Shown: positions 16,266-24,425 of the stretch, piece after piece | How positions within the stretch are numbered: position 1 is the stretch's first letter | Layout: the number at the start of each line of letters is the position of its first letter | DNA from: Paracidovorax avenae | Lineage (GTDB): Bacteria; Pseudomonadota; Gammaproteobacteria; Burkholderiales; Burkholderiaceae_C | Length of the DNA: 64,000 bases | Assembly (NCBI RefSeq): GCF_040892545.1 | Contig: NZ_CP156079.1 | Coordinates: 124,001 to 188,000, forward strand | Direction of reading: 5' to 3' | The notes under the pieces: generated by a model | Seen by the model: the letters and a program-made list of their open reading frames with translations, nothing else | What the model was told of the DNA's origin: nothing | The model's database searches: none | Made by a program: the position numbers and the translations under genes

Positions 16266-17318
16266 ATGGCCCGTCCGTCCGCCTACAGCCACGCCGCCCC
16301 GATCGATCCGTCCCCCCTGCGGCTTCCGACGTCGGCCGACGGCCGGTTCCGCAACGCAGCCCCGCCCCGCCGCATGGGCTGGCTGAAAGGCCTGCAGGTG
16401 ATGCTGCGCATGGCGCTCGGCAAGCCCGCCGGCACGGTGCCGGACCGCCCCGTGCCGGTGCGGGCGCTCACGCGGGAGGCGCTGCTGGCCGCGCCCGACA
16501 TGTCGCTGTGGCGGCTGGGCCATTCCACCGTGCTGCTCAAGCTGCAGGGCGGCTTCTGGCTCACGGACCCGGTGTTCTCGGAGCGCGCCTCTCCCGTGCC
16601 GTTCGCGGGGCCGCGTCGCTTCCACGCGCCGCCCCTGCGGATCGAGGACCTGCCCCCGCTGCGCGGCGTGGTGCTGTCCCATGACCACTATGACCACCTG
16701 GACCATGCCGCCATCCTCGCGCTGGTACCGAAGGTGGAGCAGTTCATGACGCCGCTGGGCGTGGGCGACCGCCTGGTGGGCTGGGGCGTGCCGGCCGACA
16801 AGGTGCGGCAGTTCGACTGGTGGCAGGGCACCACCTTCGCCGGGGTGCAGCTGGTCTGCACGCCGGCGCAGCATTTCTCGGGACGGGGCCTCTCCGACGG
16901 CAACCGTACGCTCTGGGCATCGTGGGTGCTGATCGCTGACAGCACCCGCGTCTTCTTCAGCGGCGATTCCGGCTATTTCGACGGCTTCCGCGCCATCGGC
17001 GAGCGCTACGGCCCCTTCAACCTGACGCTGATGGAGACTGGTGCCTACAACGCCGACTGGCCCGACGTGCACATGCAGCCCGAGCAGAGCCTGCAGGCGC
17101 ACCTGGATGTGCGCGGGCGCCACTGCCTGCCCATCCACAACGGCACGTTCGATCTGTCCTTCCATGCCTGGACCGAGCCGTTCGAGCGCATCGGCGCGCT
17201 GGCCACCGCATGCGGCGTGCCGCTGCTGACGCCCGCCATGGGCGAGCGCGTGGACATCCGTTCCCCCGCGGCCACGCAACCCTGGTGGCGCGATGCCCCT
17301 GCGCCCGCCGCCTCCTGA
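16266..17318 (+). CDS. Metallo-beta-lactamase-fold hydrolase (NAPE-PLD/UlaG-like)
   Basis: A 350-residue protein with the zinc motif SHDHYDHLDH near residue 140, a further ligand in PAQHFSGR, the Asp ligand in FSGDSGYFDG and a late His in LPIHNGTFDLS. Together these are the MBL-fold set as arranged in the NAPE-PLD/RomA-like subgroup. No export signal is obvious. Relatives occur next to TetR repressors, as here; some are called outer-membrane or lipid-metabolism hydrolases. The substrate is unknown. The ATG at 16266 follows the shared TetR operator region. Confidence 0.85.
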   Translation: MARPSAYSHAAPIDPSPLRLPTSADGRFRNAAPPRRMGWLKGLQVMLRMALGKPAGTVPDRPVPVRALTREALLAAPDMSLWRLGHSTVLLKLQGGFWLTDPVFSERASPVPFAGPRRFHAPPLRIEDLPPLRGVVLSHDHYDHLDHAAILALVPKVEQFMTPLGVGDRLVGWGVPADKVRQFDWWQGTTFAGVQLVCTPAQHFSGRGLSDGNRTLWASWVLIADSTRVFFSGDSGYFDGFRAIGERYGPFNLTLMETGAYNADWPDVHMQPEQSLQAHLDVRGRHCLPIHNGTFDLSFHAWTEPFERIGALATACGVPLLTPAMGERVDIRSPAATQPWWRDAPAPAAS

Positions 17319-17338
17319 CCGACCGGAGACCATCGACC

Positions 17339-17548
17339 ATGTTCAGCCGCGTCATTCCCATCCGGCGCCTCCTGTACGGCCACCTCGCGCCGGTCGGCGG
17401 CGGGAGCGCTCCCGTGCGCCTTGCCGCTTCCGGCCACCCTGCACCTTCCGCCGGCGCGATGCCGGATCGATTCACCCAGGCGAGGTCCGCCCCATCCACG
17501 CCGCCTGGCGTGGCGGCCGTTCAGGAACTGGCAAGCACTGGCTCTTGA
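17339..17548 (+). CDS. Possible small hypothetical protein
   Basis: A 69-codon frame starts at ATG 17339, 20 nt after the hydrolase stop, with a weak GGAG about 10 nt upstream. The product is Pro/Ala/Ser-rich, with a basic start (MFSRVIPIRRLLYGHLAPVG) and no recognisable domain. The stretch 17319-17582 has no other gene, and its right end runs into a copy of the dispersed repeat. It may well not be a real gene. Confidence 0.22.
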   Translation: MFSRVIPIRRLLYGHLAPVGGGSAPVRLAASGHPAPSAGAMPDRFTQARSAPSTPPGVAAVQELASTGS

Positions 17549-17567
17549 GCGCTGCGCTGAAGCCGGT

Positions 17568-17591
17568 GGCGCCGAAGGCGCCTCAGGGGGG
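17568..17591 (-). repeat. Partial copy of the Comamonadaceae-type dispersed palindromic repeat
   Basis: Read on the minus strand, this 24-bp stretch matches the left end of the longer repeat at 34898 at 23 of 24 positions (CCCCCCTGA, then a GGCGCC-type stem with a TTC loop). It overlaps the stop codon and last codons (Ser-Pro-Pro) of the ABC ATPase gene, so the repeat end supplies that protein's C-terminus. Confidence 0.6.
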
Positions 17592-18902
17592 GGACTCCTC
17601 CCCCGTGGGCAGCCGCATCACCCCGGTGCGGAAGTCGTACTCGAACACCTCGCCATGCCGCGCCCAGGTGATGGCCGTGCGCAGCACGCTCTCGGCCTCC
17701 TGGGCATCGAGCTGCTCGCTCAGCAGGCGCAGGAAGGGCACGTCCGGCAACTCGCCCGCCGGCTCCTGCTCCAGGCTGTGGCGGATGTGCGCCACGAGCG
17801 GCACGTGGGCCAGCAGCTGCTGGCCGAAGATTTGCTGCCGCAGGCCGTGGGCTCCTTCCACGTAGCGCCGCCCCAACGGAGTGATCTGCAGGTCGCCGCT
17901 CGCCAGCGCTGCCAGGCCCAGCTGGGACACCGCATGGGCCACGGGCAGCAGTTCGGCGTCGGTGAGGCTGGTTTCCTCCGCCAGCCGGGGCAGGTCGGCG
18001 CGGCCGTCGAAGGGGGGCTCCGCCAGCAGTTCCAGCAGGCCGTCCATGCGCGCCACGTCGGCTGCGGGCAGGCGGTCGGTGAGCGTGGCGGGCGCCGGTT
18101 CGGCCGCCGCGCCCCCGGCCGCGGACGCGTGGCGCGTGGCGCCGGCCGTCATGAGCGCATAGACCTCGTCGATCAGCGCGCGCACGTGTTGGCTGTCCGG
18201 ATCGCGGGGGCGCTGCAACTGGATCGACAGCTGGCAGCGGATGCGGCCCGGATCGCTGGCGAAGATCAGCACGCGGTCGGCCATCATCACGGCCTCCTCG
18301 ATGTTGTGCGAGACCACCAGCATGGCCTTGGTGGGCATGCTGCCGCTGCGCCACAGCTGCAGGATGTCCTCGCGCAGGCGCTCGCCGGTGAGCACGTCCA
18401 GCGCGGAAAAGGCCTCGTCCATCAGCAGCACGTCGGGCTGGGTGACCAGGGCGCGGGCGATGCCTACGCGCTGGCGCATGCCGCCCGAGAGCTCGCGCGG
18501 CAGCGCGCCTTCGAAGCCCGCCAGCCCGATGAGTTCGATGGCAGCCTCCGCCCGCGCGGCCCGCTCGGCCTGCGGCACGCCGCGGGCCTCCAGGCCCAGC
18601 TCCACGTTCTGCTGCACCGTCAGCCACGGAAAGAGCGCGAACGACTGGAAGACCATGCTGATCGCGCGCGCCGGCCCGTGCAGCGGCTGGCCGCGGTAGC
18701 GCACGTCGCCCTCGTCGGCCGGCACCAGGCCCGCCATGATGCGCAGCAGCGTGCTCTTGCCCGAGCCTGACTGGCCCAGCAGGGCGACGATCTCGCCTTC
18801 GCGCAGCGTGAAATCGACGTTCTGCAGCACGGGGCGCTCGCGGCCGTCGGAAGAGCGGAAGGTCTTGCCCACGCCGTGGAGTTCGATGATGGATTGCGTC
18901 AT
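17583..18902 (-). CDS. ABC transporter ATPase with AAA-associated C-terminal domain
   Basis: A 439-residue protein. Residues 1-250 are a nitrate/taurine-type (SsuB/NrtD) ATPase: Walker A GQSGSGKST, signature LSGGMRQR, Walker B VLLMDEAFSALD, switch His in VVSHNIEEA. Residues of about 280-430 form an added domain of the AAA_assoc_C type (PTS/winged-helix-like). It is the second gene of a two-gene minus-strand operon, 35 nt after the double permease. No periplasmic binding protein is adjacent. The substrate is unknown; nitrate, sulfonate or another anion is only a family-level guess. Confidence 0.88.
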   Translation of the reverse strand: MTQSIIELHGVGKTFRSSDGRERPVLQNVDFTLREGEIVALLGQSGSGKSTLLRIMAGLVPADEGDVRYRGQPLHGPARAISMVFQSFALFPWLTVQQNVELGLEARGVPQAERAARAEAAIELIGLAGFEGALPRELSGGMRQRVGIARALVTQPDVLLMDEAFSALDVLTGERLREDILQLWRSGSMPTKAMLVVSHNIEEAVMMADRVLIFASDPGRIRCQLSIQLQRPRDPDSQHVRALIDEVYALMTAGATRHASAAGGAAAEPAPATLTDRLPAADVARMDGLLELLAEPPFDGRADLPRLAEETSLTDAELLPVAHAVSQLGLAALASGDLQITPLGRRYVEGAHGLRQQIFGQQLLAHVPLVAHIRHSLEQEPAGELPDVPFLRLLSEQLDAQEAESVLRTAITWARHGEVFEYDFRTGVMRLPTGEESPP

Positions 18903-18937
18903 GGCAGCGATGCGTTGTGTTCAGCGTTCGGGGCGGG

Positions 18938-20674
18938 TCAGAAATGCATGCGGTCTTCTGCGAGGCGGTAGAGGCGCCGCCACAGGAAGTGGTTCAGCCC
19001 CATCACGAACACCACCATCGCGCCGATGCCCAGCGCGATGCGCGGGAAGTCGCCGGTGGCCGTCATCTGCGCGATGTAGCTGCCCAGGCCCCGGGCCTGC
19101 AGCGTGGTGTCGCCCCAGGTCACGTATTCGGCCACGATGCTGGCGTTCCACGATCCGCCGCTGGCGGTGATGGCGCCGGTCACGAAGCTGGGGAACACGG
19201 CGGGCAGCAGGTAGCGCTTCCACTTGAGCCAGCCCGACAGGCCCAGGTTCTGCGCGGCCAGGCGCAGTTCGTTGGGGATGCTGGAGGCGCCCGCGATCAC
19301 GTTGAAGAGGATGTACCACTGCGTGCCCAGGATCATCAGGGGAGACAGCCACACATCCGGGTTCAGCTTCCAGTGCACCACCAGCATCACCGCCACCGGG
19401 AAGAACAGGTTGGCCGGGAAGGCGGCCAGGAACTGCGCCACTGCCTGCAGCCGGCCCGCCCAGCGCGGGTTCATGCCGATCCACACGCCGATGGGTACCC
19501 ACACCACGGCGGCCAGGGCGATCAGCACCATCACGCGCACCAGGGTGTAGCCGCCCAGGGTGAATACATGCACCACCTCGTGCCAGCCCACCTCGGTGTG
19601 GACGAACTGCACCAGCCGCGCGATGGCGAAGAGCACCCCCGCGGCCAGCACCGCGTCCCACACGCGCTCCGCGCGGGCCGAGGGCGCGGGCGGGCGGGCG
19701 CGGATCGAGGTGCCGTCATGGCTGCGCCTGAACAGCGTGAGCGTGCGGCCCAGCTGCCGCTGGCACCAGCCGGCCACGGTCTGCGTGGCGCGCGCGCGGC
19801 GCAGCCAGGCCAGCAGCCAGGAGCGGGGGGCCGCATCGGCGCTGCCTTCCTCGAAGCGGAACTTGTCGGCCCAGGCCACCAGCGGGCGGAAGAGCAACTG
19901 GTCATAGAGCAGGATGGCCACCAGCATGCAGGCGATGGCCCAGCCGATCGCGGGCAGGTCGCGCGCCTCGATGGCCATGGCGATGTACGAGCCCACGCCG
20001 GGCAGCTTGATGTCCTGGTGCGAGACGGAAATCGCCTCCGAGGCCACGACGAAGAACCACCCGCCGGACATCGACATCATCATGTTCCACAGCAGGCCCG
20101 GCATGGCGAAGGGCAGTTCCAGCCGCCAGAAGCGCTGCCAGCCCGAGAGCTGGAACACCCGTGCGGCCTCCTGCAGCTCCGCCGGCACGGTGCGCAGCGA
20201 CTGGTACAGGCTGAACGCCATGTTCCACGCCTGCGAGGTGAAGATGGCGAAGATGGCCGCGCATTCCACGCCCAGGAGGCTGCCCGGGAAGAGCGCGATG
20301 AAGCCCGTCACGGTGATGGACAGGAATCCCAGGATGGGAATGGACTGCAGGATGTCCAGCAGGGGCACCAGCACCCGTTCGGCCAGCCGGTACTTGGCCG
20401 CCAGCACCGCGAACACGCAGGCGAACACCAGCGAGGCGCCCAGCGCGATGAACATGCGCAGCGTGGTGCGCAGCAGGTAGTAGGGCAGTTGCCACGGGTC
20501 CAGCGAGAGCGGGATCACGTCGCCCATCTCGAAGGGCCGGGCCATCTGCGCCGCCCCATAGGCCAGCAGCACCACGCCTGCCAGCACCAGCGGCAGCAGG
20601 GCCCAGTCCCAGCGGTTGGGGCCGGCCTCCACGACCTGGCGTGGAAAGAATTCGCGGGACGCTTGGTTTTTCAT
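18938..20674 (-). CDS. ABC transporter permease with two fused BPD-transport domains
   Basis: A 578-residue inner-membrane protein built from two tandem permease halves (about residues 60-260 and 330-560). Each has an EAA-type loop: the first around RVFQLSGWQRFWRLELPFAMPG, the second around LAAQNLGLSGWLKWKRYLLP. It therefore supplies both permease subunits. The downstream ATPase completes an importer of the SsuC/TauC class, apart from its binding protein. The ATG at 20674 (MKNQASRE) follows a non-coding-looking extension. The gap 20675-20799 holds nothing recognisable. Confidence 0.87.
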   Translation of the reverse strand: MKNQASREFFPRQVVEAGPNRWDWALLPLVLAGVVLLAYGAAQMARPFEMGDVIPLSLDPWQLPYYLLRTTLRMFIALGASLVFACVFAVLAAKYRLAERVLVPLLDILQSIPILGFLSITVTGFIALFPGSLLGVECAAIFAIFTSQAWNMAFSLYQSLRTVPAELQEAARVFQLSGWQRFWRLELPFAMPGLLWNMMMSMSGGWFFVVASEAISVSHQDIKLPGVGSYIAMAIEARDLPAIGWAIACMLVAILLYDQLLFRPLVAWADKFRFEEGSADAAPRSWLLAWLRRARATQTVAGWCQRQLGRTLTLFRRSHDGTSIRARPPAPSARAERVWDAVLAAGVLFAIARLVQFVHTEVGWHEVVHVFTLGGYTLVRVMVLIALAAVVWVPIGVWIGMNPRWAGRLQAVAQFLAAFPANLFFPVAVMLVVHWKLNPDVWLSPLMILGTQWYILFNVIAGASSIPNELRLAAQNLGLSGWLKWKRYLLPAVFPSFVTGAITASGGSWNASIVAEYVTWGDTTLQARGLGSYIAQMTATGDFPRIALGIGAMVVFVMGLNHFLWRRLYRLAEDRMHF

Positions 20675-20799
20675 GGTGTGCGGAACCGGAAAGGGCGCAT
20701 AGGGTAGCCGGTCCTGATGACAAAAGGCCGGCCATGCCGCCGCCGCACACGAAATGCCGCGCGAGGGCGGCATGGCGGAGTCCGCCGAAGCGGGAAAGT

Positions 20800-22131
20800 T
20801 CAGTGGCCCGCGGGGCCGGGCGTCCAGGGACTGGCCTCGGACGCCGTTCCCATCAGCTGCCCCACGATCGCCGCCTGCACGGGAGCGAGCCGGCGGGCGC
20901 CCTGCAGCACCACGCGCCGCAGCAGGCGCGGCAGCGGGCGGTCGTCGGTATAAAGCCGCACGATGGCATTCGTGCCCTCGTACAGCGGCCAGGCATGCCG
21001 GTGGTGCCCCCGCGCGTAGTGCCGCTCCAGCAGGCCGGCATCACCGATGTCGCGGCCCGTTTCGCGTGCGTGCACCAGCGCGGCGGTCAGCCGCTCCACG
21101 CCCGCGAGGCCCAGGTTGTAGCCATGCGCGGTCACCGGATGCATGCCCACGGCGGCATCGCCCAGCAATGCGCAGCGGTGGCCGCTGAAGCGCCGGGCAT
21201 AGACGGCGACCAGCGGATAGGCGTGGCGCTCGCCGGCCAGCCGCATCGCGCCGAGGCGGTCGCCGAACTGCGCCTGCACCTGGGCGGCGAAATCGGCCGG
21301 CGGCAGCGCGAGCAGCGCGGCGGCATCGTCGGTGCGGGTGGTGACCACCACCGAGCACAGGGGCTCGCCCGTGCCGGGATCGGGCGGCAGCGGCAGGATG
21401 GCCAGTGTGCGGGCATAGCCGAAGCACTCGTGGGCGGTACCGTCGCCCGGCAGTGCGTGGAGCATGCGGCAGACGATGACCGTTCGACCGAAATCGGTGC
21501 TCGCCGCACCGATGCCCAGTTGACGCCGCGTGGCGGAAAAGCGGCTGTCCGCCGCCACCAGCAGGCGCGCGCGCAGCCGCAGGGGCGCGGCGCCATCCGG
21601 CCCGCCATCGACGGGCGCGCATTCCAGTTCCGCTGCGTCCTGCGACACGGCCACGTGCGTCACCTGCCGGCCGGCCAGCAGTCGCACGCCTGGCGTGGCG
21701 AGGGCCGCGGCGTGCGCGCTGCGCCGCAGGGCGTGGTTGGGAACGATCCAGCCCAGGTGGCCCGGGCCGCGTCCGGTCTGCAGGTGCAGCGGCTGCGTGA
21801 CGCCCACGGGGCCGTCGTGCACCTGTGCTGCGTGGATGCGCCCGACCTCGTGCGGCAGCAGGCGCTGCCAGGACCCCAGGCGCCGCAGCGTGTCCGCGCC
21901 GGGGTGGGTGAGCGCGATTTCCCGGCCATCCGGCGCCGGTCCGGCCAGCGCGTCACCCGGCTGGCGCTCCACTACCGTGGCGGTGAAGCCGGCCTGGGCC
22001 AGCGAGGCCGCGAGCGACAGGCCCGCGGGGCCGCCGCCCACGATCAGGACATCGCAGTCGTGCGCACCTGCAGTCGTGGCCTGCCGGGGCAGGGAGGCTG
22101 GGACGGAAGCAGGCGCGGACATCTCGGGCAT
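20800..22131 (-). CDS. FAD-dependent hydroxylase of the UbiH/UbiF/COQ6 family (UbiM-like)
   Basis: A 443-residue class A flavin monooxygenase. The FAD dinucleotide motif is DVLIVGGGPAGLSLA, the NAD(P)H/FAD motif DG (in GPAPDGREIA) is present, and the ribityl-binding motif is GDAAVGMHPVTAHGYNLGL. That last motif resembles the UbiM branch (5-demethoxyubiquinol hydroxylase), so a ubiquinone-ring hydroxylation role is likely but not certain. Start: ATG 22131 or 22122 (MSAPAS); no clear ribosome site at either. It is a stand-alone minus-strand gene. Confidence 0.78.
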   Translation of the reverse strand: MPEMSAPASVPASLPRQATTAGAHDCDVLIVGGGPAGLSLAASLAQAGFTATVVERQPGDALAGPAPDGREIALTHPGADTLRRLGSWQRLLPHEVGRIHAAQVHDGPVGVTQPLHLQTGRGPGHLGWIVPNHALRRSAHAAALATPGVRLLAGRQVTHVAVSQDAAELECAPVDGGPDGAAPLRLRARLLVAADSRFSATRRQLGIGAASTDFGRTVIVCRMLHALPGDGTAHECFGYARTLAILPLPPDPGTGEPLCSVVVTTRTDDAAALLALPPADFAAQVQAQFGDRLGAMRLAGERHAYPLVAVYARRFSGHRCALLGDAAVGMHPVTAHGYNLGLAGVERLTAALVHARETGRDIGDAGLLERHYARGHHRHAWPLYEGTNAIVRLYTDDRPLPRLLRRVVLQGARRLAPVQAAIVGQLMGTASEASPWTPGPAGH

Positions 22132-22213
22132 GGCGGGCGGAACGCGCAGGGTGCGCAAAAGTGGGAGCCTGCCGATTGTGGGCGCGGTGGCCCGGGGCTG
22201 CCATTGCCGTGCA

Positions 22214-23134
22214 TCAAGCGCCGTGTTCGCCGCTGCCGGCAACGCTCCAGAGGCGCTGCGCTTCCTCCAGCCACGCCACGAAGCAACGGGCTTCTTCGGA
22301 GGCATCCGGTGCAATGCCGTAGTAGTAGCGCTCCAGCGGCAGGGCGTGGCGGGGAAGCAGCGGCACCAGCCTTTTCTGCTTGAGATCGTTGCCCCACAAC
22401 GACCGCGGCGCCATGGCCACGCCCAGCCCGTCCACGGCGGCCTGGAAGATCAGGTGCAGGTGGTCCAGGTGCAGCCGTCCTGCGGCCTTCAGCCGGCCTA
22501 TGCCTGCCTGCCGGCACCAGTCGTCCCAGTCACCCTTCCTGGAACGGGCGCAGAGCAACACGAACGCCGCCAGGTCGCGCGGGGATTCGACAGGGCGGCT
22601 GGCGCTCTGCAGCAAGGCCGGCGAGGCCACCGCCAGTGCCTCGTCTTCCAGGAACGGTGCTACCTGCAAGGACACCGGCCATCCCTGGAGCCCGCGCCGC
22701 ACGGCCACGTCGAATCTCTCTGCGGCGTGGGAAGGCGCCGCAATGCTGGTGATGACCTCCGGCTCGATGCCGGGGTACCTGGCCACGAAATCGGGCAGTC
22801 TGGGGATCAGCCAGCGCACCGCGAACGACGGCCTCACATTGACCCGCACGGCACGGCTCGCCACCCCTGCCCTCAGGGCCGTGGCTGCATTCCCTATCAG
22901 GGCCAGGCCCGCCTCGGCCTGCGCGTAGAAGGCCTGGCCTTCCACCGTGAGCACCACCTGCCGCACGCGGCGTTCGAAGAGTGAGACGCCCAGGTCTTCC
23001 TCGAGCCCCTTGACCTGCCGGCTCACGGCGCCGTGGGTCACATGGAGTTCCTGTGCTGCCCGCGAAAAACTCTGGTGCCTGGCCGCGGCCACGAAGGCCC
23101 GTACCGCATTGAGAGGGGGGAGCACCATGGCCAT
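22214..23134 (-). CDS. LysR-type regulator, GcvA-like
   Basis: A 306-residue LysR protein. The helix-turn-helix at about residues 10-65 is RAAQELHVTHGAVSRQVKGLE, with the GcvA-type FERRVRQVVLTVEGQAFYAQ. It is divergent from the MFS gene with about 75 bp between starts, so it probably controls that transporter. The gap contains AT-rich sequence (gagatttttgcacacatg) suitable for promoters. Start: ATG 23134 or 23128. The inducer is unknown. Confidence 0.87.
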   Translation of the reverse strand: MAMVLPPLNAVRAFVAAARHQSFSRAAQELHVTHGAVSRQVKGLEEDLGVSLFERRVRQVVLTVEGQAFYAQAEAGLALIGNAATALRAGVASRAVRVNVRPSFAVRWLIPRLPDFVARYPGIEPEVITSIAAPSHAAERFDVAVRRGLQGWPVSLQVAPFLEDEALAVASPALLQSASRPVESPRDLAAFVLLCARSRKGDWDDWCRQAGIGRLKAAGRLHLDHLHLIFQAAVDGLGVAMAPRSLWGNDLKQKRLVPLLPRHALPLERYYYGIAPDASEEARCFVAWLEEAQRLWSVAGSGEHGA

Positions 23135-23209
23135 GTGTGAGATTTTTGCACACATGTGCCCCCAACAAACTCGTTTGTCGTCTCCTTGCGCAGGGCCCAC
23201 GATGCGGCC

Positions 23210-24382
23210 ATGCAAACGACCAGCGCGGCCGGAACGGACATCCCCACTCCCGAAGCCGCTGACCGCGACTCCAGAAACGCTGCGATAGCGCTGGCCACCA
23301 CGCTGCCTTCGGACGTGGTGCTGTACCTGCTGTTTCCCGTCCACGGCGCTGCATGGGGCATCACGCTGGTGGAAGCGGGGATGCTGCTGGCCGCCAACCG
23401 CCTCGTGCGCATTGCCGGGTACGGCTGGGTCGCGCGCCTGTATGCCCGATACGGCGACCGCAGGATCTGCGTCCTGGCTGTCGCGGCGGCTGCCGCCTGT
23501 GCATTGGGCAATGCCACCCTCAGCGGCTTCTGGCTGCTGCTGCCGCTGCGCTTGCTCTGGGGCATGGCGTTCGCTGCGTTGAACCTCTCCACCCAGGTCC
23601 TGGCCACGTCGTCGGCAGCCGGTGCGTCGGCGCGGTCCGGAAGGTCGCGCGCCTTCATCGCGCTGGGACCCGTGATCGCCTTGCCGGTGGCGGCCGTGTT
23701 GAGCGAGCTGGCAGGACCGCGCTGGGTGCTGGGAGCGCTGACCTTCGCGGCCCTGGGCGGCTTGTGGGCTGCCCGCATGCTTCCCGCCCGGCCCCACCCG
23801 GGCATGGGGGCGGTGCGTACCCGGCCGTCGCGTCCGAACGCCCTGGACACCTGGTCTTTCGTGGAGGGATTCGCGCTGGACGGCCTGTTTCTCATCGGCC
23901 TCACCGTGCTGGGCCAGGCGTTGTGGCCTTCCAGCGCGCTGACGGCCGCCGCCGTGCTGCTGGCCGTCCGGTATGGCTCCGAGATCGTTCTCGGCCCGGT
24001 CGGTGGCCGCTGGGCCGACAGGTGGGGCGCCGAACGGCTGCTCGTCGTCTTCTCGCTCATGACGGCCGTGGCCCTCGTCGGCTTCGGAGCGGGGTGGCTG
24101 TGGACCTGTGCTGCGGCCATCGTGTTGCTGCGGGCCCTTCAGCTGCCGCTGCTCGCACCCATCGTCGCCATCCGCCATCCCGGCGCCGACCGTGTCCGTG
24201 CCCTGGCGGCCCGGTCCGTCTGGCGTGACATCGGGGCAGGGCTCGGGCCGCTGGCCGCCGGGCTGTTGCTGCCCGTGCTCCCGACGCCCTGGCTCTACGG
24301 CATTCCCGCCGCCGTGCTGGCTGCCGCGGCCCTGGCTTGCGGGAGAAATGCAGCCATCCGCGCCGACGGCGGGCGGTCCTGA
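23210..24382 (+). CDS. MFS transporter
   Basis: A 390-residue inner-membrane protein with about 12 hydrophobic segments and the MFS loop signature in a degenerate form (RLYARYGDRRICVLA after segment 2; GGRWADRWGAERLLVV after segment 8). The family includes drug and metabolite exporters. It is divergently paired with a LysR regulator, the usual layout for an inducible exporter. The ATG at 23210 (MQTTSAAG) was chosen because the codons from 23156 lie in the LysR promoter region. Its 3' end is convergent with the aldehyde dehydrogenase gene. Confidence 0.82.
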   Translation: MQTTSAAGTDIPTPEAADRDSRNAAIALATTLPSDVVLYLLFPVHGAAWGITLVEAGMLLAANRLVRIAGYGWVARLYARYGDRRICVLAVAAAAACALGNATLSGFWLLLPLRLLWGMAFAALNLSTQVLATSSAAGASARSGRSRAFIALGPVIALPVAAVLSELAGPRWVLGALTFAALGGLWAARMLPARPHPGMGAVRTRPSRPNALDTWSFVEGFALDGLFLIGLTVLGQALWPSSALTAAAVLLAVRYGSEIVLGPVGGRWADRWGAERLLVVFSLMTAVALVGFGAGWLWTCAAAIVLLRALQLPLLAPIVAIRHPGADRVRALAARSVWRDIGAGLGPLAAGLLLPVLPTPWLYGIPAAVLAAAALACGRNAAIRADGGRS

Positions 24383-24425
24383 TCCCTCTCCCGCAGCCTG
24401 GCGCCCCCTGTCGAGACTGCCCCTC

